Of a DNA stretch of 64,000 nucleotides, positions 39,899 to 54,439 are shown in pieces. Source of the stretch: Coriaria nepalensis (Eukaryota; Streptophyta; Magnoliopsida; Cucurbitales; Coriariaceae); the NCBI GenBank assembly GCA_027186245.1, contig CP114481.1, positions 30,473,501 to 30,537,500 on the forward strand, written 5' to 3'. Numbering within the stretch: position 1 is the first letter of the stretch; each line of letters begins with the position of its first letter. The notes beneath the pieces are model-generated. The model ran no database searches. It was not told where the DNA came from and worked only from the letters and a program-made list of their open reading frames with translations. The position numbers and the translations under genes were made by a program.

Positions 39899-40455
39899 TA
39901 ACCTTAAAATCATTTCAATGAGTCATTTCAAGTCAATAACTTATTTCAAAGCAAGTCGAACGAATTCTATTTTTGCACTACAAACAGAAGTTTTTTGCAT
40001 AACTTGCAAATGATCAATGCAAGGAAAGTGTGCATTCGTTTAACCTTAAAATCATTTCAATGAGTCATTTCAAGTCAATATCCTATTTCAAAGCAAGTCG
40101 AACGAATTCAATTTTTTTGCACTACAAACACAAGTTCTGTGCATAAGTGCAAATGATAATTGCAAGGAAAGTGTGCATTCGTTTAACCTTAAAATCATTT
40201 CAATGAGTCATTTCAAGTCAATAACTTATTTCAAAGCAAGTCGAACGAATTCTATTTTTGCACTACAAACACAAGTTTTGTGCATAACTTGCAAATGATC
40301 AATGCAAGGAAAGTGTGCATTCGTTTAACCTTTAAATCATTTCAATGAGTCATTTCAAGTCAATAACTTATCTCAAAGCAAGTCGAACGAATTCAATTTT
40401 TTCACTACAAACACAAGTTTTGTGCATAACTTCCAAATTGTCATTGCAAGGAAAG

Positions 40456-41636
40456 TGTGCATTCGTTTAACCTTAAAATCATTTCAATGAGTCATTTCCA
40501 GTCAATAACTTATTTCAAAGCAAGTCGAACGAATTCTATTTTTGCACTACAAACACAAGTTTTGTGCATAACTTGCAAATGATCAATGCAAGGAAAGTGT
40601 GCATTCGTTTAACCTTAAAATCATTTCAATGAGTCATTTCCAGTCAATAACTTATTTCAAAGCAAGTCGAAAGAATTCTATTGTTGCACTACAAATGCAA
40701 GTTTTGGGCATAACTTGCAAATGATCAATGCAAGGAAAGTGTGCATTCGTTTAACCTTTAAATCATTTCAATGAGTCATTTCAAGTCAATAACTTATTTC
40801 AGAGCAAGTCGAACGAATTCTATTTTTGCACTACAAACACAAGTTTTCTGCATAACTTGCAAATGATCAATGCAAGGAAAGTGTGCATTCGTTTAGCCTT
40901 AAAATCATTTCAATGAGTCATTTCAGGTCAATATCTTATTTCAAAGTAATTCGAACGAGCACTATTTTTGCACTACAAACAGAAGTTTTTTGCATAACTT
41001 GCAAATGATCAATGCAAGGAAAGTGTACATTCGTTTAACCATTAAATCATTTCAATGAGTCATTTCAAGTCAATAACTTATTTCAAAGCAAGTCGAACGA
41101 ATTCTATTTTTGCACTACAAACACAAGTTTTTTGCATAACTTGCAAATGATCAATGCAAGGAAAGTGTCCATTCGTTTAACCATTAAATCATTTCAATGA
41201 GTCATTCTAAGTTAGTAACTTATTTCAAAGCAAGTCGAACGAATTCTATTTTTGCGCTACAAACATATGTTTTGTGCATAACTTGCAAGTGATCAATGCA
41301 AGGAAAGTGTACATTCGTTTAACCTTTAAATCATTTTAATGAGTCATTTCAAGTCAATAACTTATTTCAAAGCAAGTCGAACGAATTCAATTTTTGCACT
41401 ATAAACACAAGTTTTGTGCATAACTTGCAAATGATCAATGCAAGGAAAGTGTGCATTCGTTTAACCTTTAAATCATTTCAATGAGTCATTTCAAGTCAAT
41501 AACTTATCTCAAAGCAAGTCGAACGAATTCAATTTTTTCACTACAAACACAAGTTTTGTGCATAACTTCCAAATTGTCATTGCAAGGAAAGTGTGCATTC
41601 GTTTAACCTTAAAATCATTTCAATGAGTCATTTCAA
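40456..41636. repeat. 15-unit-spaced duplication, copy 2
   Basis: It matches 38,325-39,505 with small changes, such as CATATGTTTTG near 41,265 for CATAAGTTTTG, and CCATTAAATC near 41,182 for CCTTTAAATC. Confidence 0.8.
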
Positions 41637-44600
41637 GTCAATAACTTATTTCAAAGCAAGTCGAACGAATTCTATTTTTGCACTACAAACACAAGTTTTC
41701 TGCATAACTTGCAAATGATCAATGCAAGGAAAGTGTGCATTCGTTTAGCCTTAAAATCATTTCAATGAGTCATCTCAAGTCAATATCTTATTTCAAAGTA
41801 ATTCGAACGAGCACTATTTTTGCACTACAAACAGAAGTTTTTTGCATAACTTGCAAATGATCAATGCAAGGAAAGTGTACATTCGTTTAACCATTAAATC
41901 ATTTCAATGAGTCATTTCAAGTCAATAACTTATTTCAAAGCAAGTCGAACGAATTCTATTCTTGCACTACAAACAGAAGTTTTTTGCATAAGTTGCAAAT
42001 GATCAATGCAAGGAAAGTGTCCATTCGTTTAACCTTTAAATCATTTCAATGAGTCATTTTAAGTCAATAACTTATTTCAAAGCAAGTCGAACGAATTCTA
42101 TTTTTGCGCTACAAACACAAGTTTTGTGCATAACTTGCAAGTGATCAATGCAAGGAAAGTGTACATTCGTTTAACCTTAAAATCATTTCAATGAGTCATT
42201 TCAAGTCAATAACTTATTTAAAAACAAGTCGAACGAATTCAACTTTTGCACTAGAAACACAAGTTTTGTGCATAACTTGCAAATGATCAATGCAAGGAAA
42301 GTGTGCATTCGTTTAACCTTAAAATCATTTCAACGAGTCATTTCAAGTCAATAACTTATTTCAAAGCAAGTCGAACGAATTCAATTTTTTCACTACAAAC
42401 ACAAGTTTTGTGCATAACTTCCAATTGATCATTGCAAGGAAAGTGTGCATTTGTTTAACCTTAAAATCATTTCAATGAGCCATTTTAAGTCAATAACTTA
42501 TTTCAAAGCAAGTCCAACGAATTCTATTTTTGCACTACAGACACAAGTTTTCTGCATAACTTGCAAATGATCAATGCAAGGAAAGTGTGCATTCGTTTAG
42601 CCTTAAAATCATTTCAATGAGTCATTTCAAGTCAATATCTTATTTCAAAGTAATTCGAACGAGCACTATTTTTGCACTACAAACAGAAGTTTTTTGCATA
42701 ACTTGCAGATGATCAATGCAAGGAAAGTGTACATTCGTTTAACCTTAAAATCATTTCAATGAGTCATTTTAAGTCACTAACTTATTTCAAAGCAAGTCGA
42801 ACGAATTCTATTTTTGCACTACAAACAGAAGTTTTTTGCATAACTTGCAAATGATCAATGCAAGGAAAGTGTCCATTCGTTTAACCTTAAAGTCATTTCA
42901 ATGAGTCATTTCCAGTCAATAACTTATTTCAAAGCATGTCGAACGAATTTTATTTTTGCACTACAAACACAAGTTTTTTGCATAACTTGCAAATGATCAA
43001 TGCAAGGAAAGTGTCCATTCGTTTAACCTTTAAATCATTTCAATGAGTCATTTTAAGTCAATAACTTATTTCAAAGCAAGTCGAAAGAATTCTATTGTTG
43101 CACTACAAATGCAAGTTTTGGGCATAACTTGCAAATGATCAATGCAAGGAAAGTGTGCATTCGTTTAACCTTTAAATCATTTCAGTGAGTCATTTCAAGT
43201 CAATAACTTATTTCAAAGCAAGTCGAACGAATTCTATTTTTGCACTACAAACACAAGTTTTTTGCATAACTTGCAAATGATCAATGCAAGGAAAGTGTGC
43301 ATTCGTTTAACCTTAAAATCATTTCAATGAGTCATTTCAAGTCAATAACTTATTTCAAAGCAAGTCGAACGAATTCTATTTTTGCGCTACAAACATAAGT
43401 TTTGTGCATAACTTGCAATTGATCAATGCAAGGAAAGTGTACATTCGTTTAACCTTTAAATCATTTCAATGAGTCATTTCAAGTCAATAACTTATTTCAA
43501 AGCAAGTCGAACGAATTCAATTTTTGCACTACAAACACAAGTTTTGTGCATAACTTGCAAATGATCAATGCAAGGAAAGTGTGCATTCGTTTAACCTTAA
43601 AATCATTTCAATGAGTCATTTCAAGTCAATAACTTATTTCAAAGCAAGTCGAACGAATTCTATTTTTGCACTACAAACACAAGTTTTCTGCATAACTTGC
43701 AAATGATCAATGCAAGGAAAGTGTGCATTCGTTTAGCCTTAAAATCATTTCAATGAGTCATTTCAAGTCAAAAACTTATTTCAAAGCATGTCGAACGAAT
43801 TCTATTTTTGCACTACAAACACAAGTTTTTTGCATAACTTGCAAATGATCAATGCAAGGAAAGTGTCCATTCGTTTAACCTTTAAATCATTTCAATGAGT
43901 CATCCCAAGTCAATAACTTATTTCAAAGCAAGTCGAACGAATTCTATTTTTGCACTACAAACACAAGTTTTGTGCATAACTTGCAAGTGATCAATGCAAG
44001 GAAAGTGTACATTCGTTTAACCTTAAAATCATTTCAATGAGTCATTTCAAGTCAATAACTTATTTCAAAGCAAGTCGAACGAATTCTATTTTTGCACTAC
44101 AAACAGAAGTTTTTTGCATAACTTGCAAATGATCAATGCAAGGAAAGTGTGCATTCGTTTAACCTTAAAATCATTTCAATGAGTCATTTCAAGTCAATAA
44201 CTTATTTCAAAGCAAGTCGAACGAATTCAATTTTTTCACTACAAACACAAGTTTTGTGCATAACTTCCAAATGATCATTGCATGGAAAGTGTGCATTCGT
44301 TTAACCTTAAAATCATTTCAATGACTCATTTCAAGTCAATAACTTATTTCAAAGCAAGTCGAACGAATTCTATTTTTGCACTACAAATACAAGTTTTCGG
44401 CATAACTTGCAAATGATCAATGAAAGGAAAGTGTGCATTCGTTTAGCCTTAAAATCATTTCAATGAGTCATTTGAAGTCAATATCTTATTTCAAAGTAAT
44501 TTGAACGAGCACTATTTTTGCACTACAAATGCAAGTTTTGTGCATAACTTGCACATGATCAATGCAAGGAAACTGTGCATTCATTTAACCTTAAAATCAT

Positions 44601-44650
44601 TTCAATGAGTCATTTCAAGTCAATATCTTATTTCAAAGTAAGTCGAACGA

Positions 44651-46640
44651 ATTCAATTTTTTTGCACTACAAACACAAGTTCTGTGCATAAGTGCAAATG
44701 ATCATTGCAAGGAAAGTGTGCATTCGTTTAAGCTTAAAATCATTTCAATGAATCATTCAAGTCAATAACTTATTTCAAAGCAAGTCGAACGAATTCTATT
44801 TTTGCACTACAAACACAAGTTTTCTTCATAACTTACAAATGATCAATGCAAGGAAAGTTTGCATTCGTTTAACCTTAAAATCATTTCAATGAGTCATTTC
44901 AAGTCAATATTTTATTTCAAAGTAATTCGAACGAGCACTATTTTTGCACAACAAATGCAAGTTTTGTGCATAACTTGCACATGATCAATGCAAGGAAACT
45001 GTGCATTCGTTTAACCTTAAAATCATTTCAATGTGTCTTTTCAAGTCAATAATTTATTTCAAAGCAAGTCGAAAGAATTCTATTTTTGCACTACAAACAG
45101 AAGTTTTTTGCATAACTTGCAAATGATCAATGCAAGGAAAGTGTGCATTCGTTTAACCTTAAAATCATTTCAATGAGTCATTTCAAGTCAATATCTTATT
45201 TCAAAGCAAGTCGAACGAATTCAATTTTTTTGCACTACAAACACAAGTTCTGTGCATAACTTGCAAATGATCAATGCAAGTAAAGTGTGCATTCGTTTAA
45301 CCTTAAAATCATTTCAATCAGTCATTTCAAGTCAATAACTTATTTCAAAGCAAGTCGAACGAATTCTACTTTTGCACTACAAACAGAAGTTTTTTGCATA
45401 ACTTGCAAATGATCAATGCAAGGAAAGTGTGCATTCGTTTAACCTTAAAATCATTTCAATGAGTCATTTCAAGTCAATATCTTATTTCAAAGCAAGTCGA
45501 ACGAATTCAATTTTTTTGCACTACAAACACAAGTTCTGTGCATAAGTGCAAATGATCATTACAAGGAAAGTGTGCATTCGTTTAACCTTAAAATCATTTC
45601 AATGAAACATTTCAAGTCAATAACTTATTTCAAAGCAAGTCGAACGAATTCTATTTTTGCACTACAAACACAAGTTTTCTTCATAACTTGCAAATGATCA
45701 ATGCAAGGAAAGTTTGCATTCGTTTAACCTTAAAATCATTTCAATGAGTCATTTCAAGTCAATATTTTATTTCAAAGTAATTCGAACGAGCACTATTTTT
45801 GCACAACAAATGCAAGTTTTGTGCATAACTTGCACATGATCAATGCAAGGAAACTGTGCATTCGTTTAACCTTAAAATCATTTCAATGTGTCTTTTCAAG
45901 TCAATAACTTATTTCAAAGCAAGTCGAAAGAATTCTATTTTTGCACTACAAATGCAAGTTTTGGGCATAACTTGGAAATGATCAATGCAAGGAAAGTGTG
46001 CATTCGTTTAACCTTAAAATCATTTCAATGAGTCATTTCAATTCAATAACTTATTTCAAAGCAAGTCGAACGAATTCTATTTTTGCACTACAAACAGAAG
46101 TTTTTTGCATAACTTGCAAATGATCAATGCAAGGAAAGTGTCTATTCGTTTAACCTTTAAATCATTTCAATGAGTCATTTCAAGTCAATAACTTATTTCA
46201 AAGCAAGTCGAACGAATTCTATTTCTGCACTACAAACAGAAGTTTTGTGCATAACTTGCAAATGATCAATCCAAGGAAAGTGTGCATTCGTTTAACATAA
46301 AATCATTTCAATGAGTCATTTCAAGTCAATAATTTATTTCAAAGCAAGTCGAATGAATTCAATTTTTGCACTACAAACACAAGTTTTGTGCATAACTTGC
46401 AAATGATCATTGCAAGGAAAGTGTGCATTCGTGTAACCTTAAAATCAATTCAATGAGTCATTTCAAGTCAATAACTTATTTTAAAGCAAGTCGAACGAAT
46501 TCTATTTTTGCACTACAGACAAAAGTTTTGTGCATAACTTGCAAATGATCAATGCAAGGAAAGTGTGCATTCGTTTAACCTTAAAATCATTTCAATGAGT
46601 CATTTCAAGTCAATATCTTATTTCAAAGCAAGTCGAACGA
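44651..46640. repeat. Cluster of seven-T (AATTCAATTTTTTTGC) units and their cassette
   Basis: Units starting at 44,651, 45,219, 45,505 and (next block) 46,641 share AATTCAATTTTTTTGC with AAGTTCTGTGC. All but the one at 45,219 also have the shortened CATAAGTGC. Elsewhere the type occurs at 29,457, 31,730, 35,279, 40,106 and 49,623. In most of these it is followed by a TTTTCTTCATAAC unit, a GAGCAC unit, a GTGTCTTTTC unit and a TTTTGGGC unit with CAATTCAATAAC, in that order, which defines a cassette. Exceptions are 40,106 and 45,219, where the cassette is interrupted after the first unit. Confidence 0.75.
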
Positions 46641-49575
46641 ATTCAATTTTTTTGCACTACAAACACAAGTTCTGTGCATAAGTGCAAATGATCATTGCAA
46701 GGAAAGTGTGCATTCGTTTAACCTTAAAATCATTTCAATGAGTCATTTCAAGTCAATAACTTATTTCAAAGCAAGTCGAACGAATTCTATTTTTGCACTA
46801 CAAACACAAGTTTTCTTCATAACTTGCAAATGATCAATGCAAGGAAAGTTTGCATTCGTTTAACCTTAAAATCATTTCAATGAGTCATTTCAAGTCAATA
46901 TTTTATTTCAAAGTAATTCGAACGAGCACTATTTTTGCACAACAAATGCATGTTTTGTGCATAACTTGCACATGATCAATGCATGGAAACTGGGCATTCG
47001 TCTAACCTTAAAATCATTTCAATGTGTCTTTTCAAGTCAATAACTTATTTCAAAGCAAGTCGAAAGAATTCTATTTTTGCACTACAAATGCAAGTTTTGG
47101 GCATAACTTGCAAATGATCAATGCAAGGAAAGTGTGCATTCGTTTAACCTTAAAATCATTTCAATGAGTCATTTCAATTCAATAACTTATTTCAAAGCAA
47201 GTCGAACGAATTCTACTTTTGCACTACAAACAGAAGTTTTTTGCATAACTTGCAAATGATCAATGCAAGGAAAGTGTCCATTCGTTTAACCTTTAAATCA
47301 TTTCAATGAGTCATTTCAAGTCAATAACTTATTTCAAAGCAAGTCGAACGAATTCTATTTCTGCACTACAAACAGAAGTTTTGTGCATAACTTGCAAATG
47401 ATCAATGCAAGGAAAGTGTGCATTCGTTTAACATAAAATCATTTCAATGAGTCATTTCGGGTCAATAATTTATTTCAAAGCAAGTCGAACGAATTCAATT
47501 TTTGCACTACAAACACAAGTTTTGTGCATAACTTGCAAATGATCAATGCAAGGAAAGTGTGCATTCGTTTAGCCTTAAAATCATTTCAATGAGTCATTTG
47601 AAGTCAATATCTTATTTCAAAGTAATTCGAACGAGCACTATTTTTGCACTACAAATGCAAGTTTTGTGCATAACTTGCACATGATCAATGCAAGGAAACT
47701 GTGCATTCGTTTAACCTTAAAATCATTTCAATGTGTCTTTTCAAGTCAATAACTTATTTCAAAGCAAGTCGAAAGAATTCTATTTTTGCACTACAAACAC
47801 AAGTTTGGTGCATAACTTCCAAATTGTCATTGCAAGGAAAGTGTGCATTCGTTTAACCTTAAAATCATTTCGATGAGTCATTTCAAGTCAATAACTTATT
47901 TCAATGCAAGTCGAACGAATTCTATTTTTGCACTACAAACACAAGTTTTCTGCATAACTTGCAAATGATCAATGCAAGGAAAGTGTGCATTCGTTTAACC
48001 TTAAAATCATTTCAATGAGTCATCTCAAGTCAATATCTTATTTCAAAGTAATTCGAACGAGCACTATTTTTGCACTACAAAAAGAAGTTTTTTGCATAAC
48101 TTGCAAATGATCAATGCAAGGAAAGTGTACATTCGTTTAACCATTAAATCATTTCAATGAGTCATTTCAAGTCAATAACTTATTTCAAAGCAAGTCGAAC
48201 GAATTCTATTCTTGCACTACAAACAGAAGTTTTTTGCATAACTTGCAAATGATCAATGCAAGGAAAGTGTCCATTCGTTTAACCTTAAAGTCATTTCAAT
48301 GAGTCATTTCCAGTCAATAACTTATTTCAAAGCAAGTCGAACGAATTCTATTTTTGCACTACAAACACAAGTTTTGTGCATAACTTGCAAATGATCAATG
48401 CGAGGAATGTGTGCATTCGTTTAACCTTTAAATCATTTCAATGAGTCATTACAAGTCAATAACTTATTTCAAAGCAAGTCGAACGAATTCTATTTTTGCA
48501 CTACAAACACAAGTTTTGTGCATAACTTGCAAATGATAAATGCAAGGAAAGTGTGCATTCGTTTAACCTTAAAATCATTTCAATGAGTCATTTCCAGTCA
48601 ATAACTTATTTCAAAGCAAGTCGAACGAATTCTATTTTTGCACTACAAACACAAGTTATGTGCATAACTTGCAAATGATCAATGCAAGGAAAGTGTGCAT
48701 TCGTTTAACCTTAAAATCATTTCAATGAGTCATTTCCAGTCAATAACTTATTTCAAAGCAAGTCGAAGGAATTCTATTGTTGCACTACAAATGCAAGTTT
48801 TGGGCATAACTTGCAAATGATCAATGCAAGGAAAGTGTGCATTCGTTTAACCTTTAAATCATTTCAATGAGTCATTTCAAGTCAATAACTTATTTCAAAG
48901 CAAGTCGAACGAATTCTATTTTTGCACTACAAACACAAGATTTCTGCATAACTTGCAAATGATCAATGCAAGGAAAGTGTGCATTCGTTTAGCCTTAAAA
49001 TCATTTCAATGAGTCATTTCAAGTCAATATCTTATTTCAAAGTAATTCGAACGAGCACTATTTTTGCACTACAAACAGAAGTTTTTTGCATAACTTGCAA
49101 ATGATCAATGCAAGGAAAGTGTACATTCGTTTAACCATTAAATCATTTCAATGAGTCATTTCAAGTCAATAACTTATTTCAAACCAAGTCGAACGAATTC
49201 TATTTTTGCACTACAAACACAAGTTTTTTGCATAACTTGCAAATGATCAATGCAAGGAAAGTGTCCATTCGTTTAACCTTTAAATCATTTCAATGAGTCA
49301 TTCTAAGTCAGTAACTTATTTCAAAGCAAGTCGAACGAATTCTATTTTTGCGCTACAAACATAAGTTTTGTGGATAACTTGCAAGTGATCAATGCAAGGA
49401 AAGTGTAGATTCGTTTAACCTTTAAATATTTTCAATGAGTCATTTCAAGTCAATAACTTATTTCAAAGCAAGTCGAACGAATTCAATTTTTGCACTACAA
49501 ACGCAAGTTTTGTGCATAACTTGCAAATGATCAATGCAAGGAAAGTGTGCATTCGTTTAACCTTTAAATCATTTC
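46590..49575. repeat. 21-unit tandem duplication, copy 1 (2,982 bp)
   Basis: This is exactly 21 x 142 bp and abuts its copy. Only two differences were noticed: C at 49,067 against G at 52,049, and C at 49,184 against G at 52,166. Rare shared marks include GAAACTGGGCATTCGTC, TTTCGGGTC, AAGTTTGGTGC with TTCCAAATTGTC, TTTCGATGAG, AAGTTATGTGC, AAGATTTCTGC, and TTTGTGGATAAC with GTGTAGATTCG. Confidence 0.92.
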
Positions 49576-52560
49576 AATGAGTCATTTCAAGTCAATATCT
49601 TATTTCAAAGCAAGTCGAACGAATTCAATTTTTTTGCACTACAAACACAAGTTCTGTGCATAAGTGCAAATGATCATTGCAAGGAAAGTGTGCATTCGTT
49701 TAACCTTAAAATCATTTCAATGAGTCATTTCAAGTCAATAACTTATTTCAAAGCAAGTCGAACGAATTCTATTTTTGCACTACAAACACAAGTTTTCTTC
49801 ATAACTTGCAAATGATCAATGCAAGGAAAGTTTGCATTCGTTTAACCTTAAAATCATTTCAATGAGTCATTTCAAGTCAATATTTTATTTCAAAGTAATT
49901 CGAACGAGCACTATTTTTGCACAACAAATGCATGTTTTGTGCATAACTTGCACATGATCAATGCATGGAAACTGGGCATTCGTCTAACCTTAAAATCATT
50001 TCAATGTGTCTTTTCAAGTCAATAACTTATTTCAAAGCAAGTCGAAAGAATTCTATTTTTGCACTACAAATGCAAGTTTTGGGCATAACTTGCAAATGAT
50101 CAATGCAAGGAAAGTGTGCATTCGTTTAACCTTAAAATCATTTCAATGAGTCATTTCAATTCAATAACTTATTTCAAAGCAAGTCGAACGAATTCTACTT
50201 TTGCACTACAAACAGAAGTTTTTTGCATAACTTGCAAATGATCAATGCAAGGAAAGTGTCCATTCGTTTAACCTTTAAATCATTTCAATGAGTCATTTCA
50301 AGTCAATAACTTATTTCAAAGCAAGTCGAACGAATTCTATTTCTGCACTACAAACAGAAGTTTTGTGCATAACTTGCAAATGATCAATGCAAGGAAAGTG
50401 TGCATTCGTTTAACATAAAATCATTTCAATGAGTCATTTCGGGTCAATAATTTATTTCAAAGCAAGTCGAACGAATTCAATTTTTGCACTACAAACACAA
50501 GTTTTGTGCATAACTTGCAAATGATCAATGCAAGGAAAGTGTGCATTCGTTTAGCCTTAAAATCATTTCAATGAGTCATTTGAAGTCAATATCTTATTTC
50601 AAAGTAATTCGAACGAGCACTATTTTTGCACTACAAATGCAAGTTTTGTGCATAACTTGCACATGATCAATGCAAGGAAACTGTGCATTCGTTTAACCTT
50701 AAAATCATTTCAATGTGTCTTTTCAAGTCAATAACTTATTTCAAAGCAAGTCGAAAGAATTCTATTTTTGCACTACAAACACAAGTTTGGTGCATAACTT
50801 CCAAATTGTCATTGCAAGGAAAGTGTGCATTCGTTTAACCTTAAAATCATTTCGATGAGTCATTTCAAGTCAATAACTTATTTCAATGCAAGTCGAACGA
50901 ATTCTATTTTTGCACTACAAACACAAGTTTTCTGCATAACTTGCAAATGATCAATGCAAGGAAAGTGTGCATTCGTTTAACCTTAAAATCATTTCAATGA
51001 GTCATCTCAAGTCAATATCTTATTTCAAAGTAATTCGAACGAGCACTATTTTTGCACTACAAAAAGAAGTTTTTTGCATAACTTGCAAATGATCAATGCA
51101 AGGAAAGTGTACATTCGTTTAACCATTAAATCATTTCAATGAGTCATTTCAAGTCAATAACTTATTTCAAAGCAAGTCGAACGAATTCTATTCTTGCACT
51201 ACAAACAGAAGTTTTTTGCATAACTTGCAAATGATCAATGCAAGGAAAGTGTCCATTCGTTTAACCTTAAAGTCATTTCAATGAGTCATTTCCAGTCAAT
51301 AACTTATTTCAAAGCAAGTCGAACGAATTCTATTTTTGCACTACAAACACAAGTTTTGTGCATAACTTGCAAATGATCAATGCGAGGAATGTGTGCATTC
51401 GTTTAACCTTTAAATCATTTCAATGAGTCATTACAAGTCAATAACTTATTTCAAAGCAAGTCGAACGAATTCTATTTTTGCACTACAAACACAAGTTTTG
51501 TGCATAACTTGCAAATGATAAATGCAAGGAAAGTGTGCATTCGTTTAACCTTAAAATCATTTCAATGAGTCATTTCCAGTCAATAACTTATTTCAAAGCA
51601 AGTCGAACGAATTCTATTTTTGCACTACAAACACAAGTTATGTGCATAACTTGCAAATGATCAATGCAAGGAAAGTGTGCATTCGTTTAACCTTAAAATC
51701 ATTTCAATGAGTCATTTCCAGTCAATAACTTATTTCAAAGCAAGTCGAAGGAATTCTATTGTTGCACTACAAATGCAAGTTTTGGGCATAACTTGCAAAT
51801 GATCAATGCAAGGAAAGTGTGCATTCGTTTAACCTTTAAATCATTTCAATGAGTCATTTCAAGTCAATAACTTATTTCAAAGCAAGTCGAACGAATTCTA
51901 TTTTTGCACTACAAACACAAGATTTCTGCATAACTTGCAAATGATCAATGCAAGGAAAGTGTGCATTCGTTTAGCCTTAAAATCATTTCAATGAGTCATT
52001 TCAAGTCAATATCTTATTTCAAAGTAATTCGAACGAGCACTATTTTTGGACTACAAACAGAAGTTTTTTGCATAACTTGCAAATGATCAATGCAAGGAAA
52101 GTGTACATTCGTTTAACCATTAAATCATTTCAATGAGTCATTTCAAGTCAATAACTTATTTCAAAGCAAGTCGAACGAATTCTATTTTTGCACTACAAAC
52201 ACAAGTTTTTTGCATAACTTGCAAATGATCAATGCAAGGAAAGTGTCCATTCGTTTAACCTTTAAATCATTTCAATGAGTCATTCTAAGTCAGTAACTTA
52301 TTTCAAAGCAAGTCGAACGAATTCTATTTTTGCGCTACAAACATAAGTTTTGTGGATAACTTGCAAGTGATCAATGCAAGGAAAGTGTAGATTCGTTTAA
52401 CCTTTAAATATTTTCAATGAGTCATTTCAAGTCAATAACTTATTTCAAAGCAAGTCGAACGAATTCAATTTTTGCACTACAAACGCAAGTTTTGTGCATA
52501 ACTTGCAAATGATCAATGCAAGGAAAGTGTGCATTCGTTTAACCTTTAAATCATTTCAAT
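49576..52560. repeat. 21-unit tandem duplication, copy 2
   Basis: It is near-identical to the preceding block. It ends where this copy continues with CAATAACTTATTTC into an AATTCAATTTTTTCAC unit while the first copy continues with CAATATCTTATTTC into the seven-T unit, so the duplication junction is bracketed within one monomer. Confidence 0.92.
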
Positions 52561-53390
52561 GAGTCATTTCAAGTCAATAACTTATTTCAAAGCAAGTCGA
52601 ACGAATTCAATTTTTTCACTACAAACACAAGTTTTGTGCATAACTTCCAAATTGTCATTGCAAGGAAAGTGTGCATTCGTTTAACCTTAAAATCATTTCA
52701 ATGAGTCATTTCAAGTCAATAACTTATTTCAAAGCAAGTCGAACGAATTCTATTTTTGCACTACAAACACAAGTTTTCCGCATAACTTGCAAATGATCAA
52801 TGCAAGGAAAGTGTGCATTCGTTTAGCCTTAAAATCATTTCAATGAGTCATCTCAAGTCAATATCTTATTTCAAAGTAATTCGAACGAGCACTATTTTTG
52901 CACTACGAATAGAAGTTTTTTGCATAACTTGCAAATGATCAATGCAAGGAAAGTGTACATTCGTTTAACCATTAAATCATTTCAATGAGTCATTTCAAGT
53001 CAATAACTTATTTCAAAGCAAGTCGAACGAATTCTATTCTTGCACTACAAACAGAAGTTTTTTGCATAAGTTGCAAATGATCAATGCAAGGAAAATCTCC
53101 ATTCGTTTAACCTTTAAATCATTTCAATGAGTTATTCTAAGTCAATAACTTATTTCAAAGCAAGTCGAACAAATTCTATTTTTGCGCTACAAACACAAGT
53201 TTTGTGCATAACTTGCAAGTGATCAATGCAAGGAAAGTGTACATTCGTTTAACCTTAAAATCATTTCAATGAGTCATTTCAAGTCAATAACTTATTTCAA
53301 AGCAAGTCGAACGAATTCAATTTTTGCACTAGAAACACAAGTTTTGTGCATAACTTGCAAATGATCAATGCAAGGAAAGTGTGCATTCGT
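52310..53390. repeat. 15-unit-spaced duplication, copy 1 (partner 54,440-55,520, shift 2,130 bp)
   Basis: Shared marks are GTGGATAACTTGCAAGTG, GTGTAGATTCG, TTTAAATATTTTC, CAAACGCAAG, the TTCCAAATTGTCATTGC unit, GAAAATCTCCATTCG, GAGTTATTCTAAG and CACTAGAAACAC. The left part also belongs to the 21-unit block. Confidence 0.82.
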
Positions 53391-53549
53391 TTAACCTTAA
53401 AATCATTTCAACGAGTCATTTCAAGTCAATAACTTATTTCAAAGCAAGTCGAACGAATTCAATTTTTTCACTACAAACACAAGTTTTGTGCATAACTTCC
53501 AATTGATCATTGCAAGGAAAGTGTGCATTTGTTTAACCTTAAAATCATT

Positions 53550-54030
53550 TCAATGAGTCATTTTAAGTCAATAACTTATTTCAAAGCAAGTCGAACGAAT
53601 TCTATTTTTGCACTACAGACACAAGTTTTCTGCATAACTTGCAAATGATCAATGCAAGGAAAGTATGCATTCGTTTAGCCTTAAAATCATTTCAATGAGT
53701 CATTTCAAGTCAATATCTTATTTCAAAGTAATTCGAACGAGCACTATTTTTGCACTACAAACAGAAGTTTTTTGCATAACTTGCAGATGATCAATGCAAG
53801 GAAAGTGTACATTCGTTTAACCTTAAAATCATTTCAATGAGTCATTTTAAGTCAATAACTTATTTCAAAGCAAGTCGAACGAATTCTATTTTTGCACTAC
53901 AGACACAAGTTTTCTGCATAACTTGCAAATGATCAATGCAAGGAATGTGTGCATTCGTTTAGCCTTAAAATCATTTCAATGAGTCATTTCAAGTCAATAT
54001 CTTATTTCAAAGTAATTCGAACGAGCACTA
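53550..54030. repeat. Dimer-scale duplication (284 bp)
   Basis: The CACTACAGACACAAG mark with TTTTCTGC occurs at 53,611 and 53,895, exactly two units apart, each followed by GTTTAGCC, CAATATC and a GAGCACT unit. The second copy has GGAATGTG for GGAAAGTATG. Confidence 0.72.
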
Positions 54031-54439
54031 TTTTTGCACTACAAATGCAAGTTTTGTGCATAACTTGCACATGATCAATGCAAGGAAACTGTGCATTCGT
54101 TTAACCTTAAAATCATTTCAATGTGTCTTTTCAAGTCGATAACTTATTTCAAAGCAAGTCGAAAGAATTCTATTTTTGCACTACAAATGCAAGTTTTAGG
54201 CATAACTTGGAAATGATCAATGCAAGGAAAGTGTGCATTCGTTTATCCTTAAAATCATTTCAATGAGTCATTTCAATTCAATAACTTATTCCAAAGCAAG
54301 TCGAACGAATTCTATTTTTGCACTACAAACAGAAGTTTTTTGCATAACTTGCAAATGATCAATGCAAGGAAAGTGTCTATTCGTTTAACCTTTAAATCAT
54401 TTCAATGAGTCATTTCAAGTCAATAACTTATTTCAAAGC

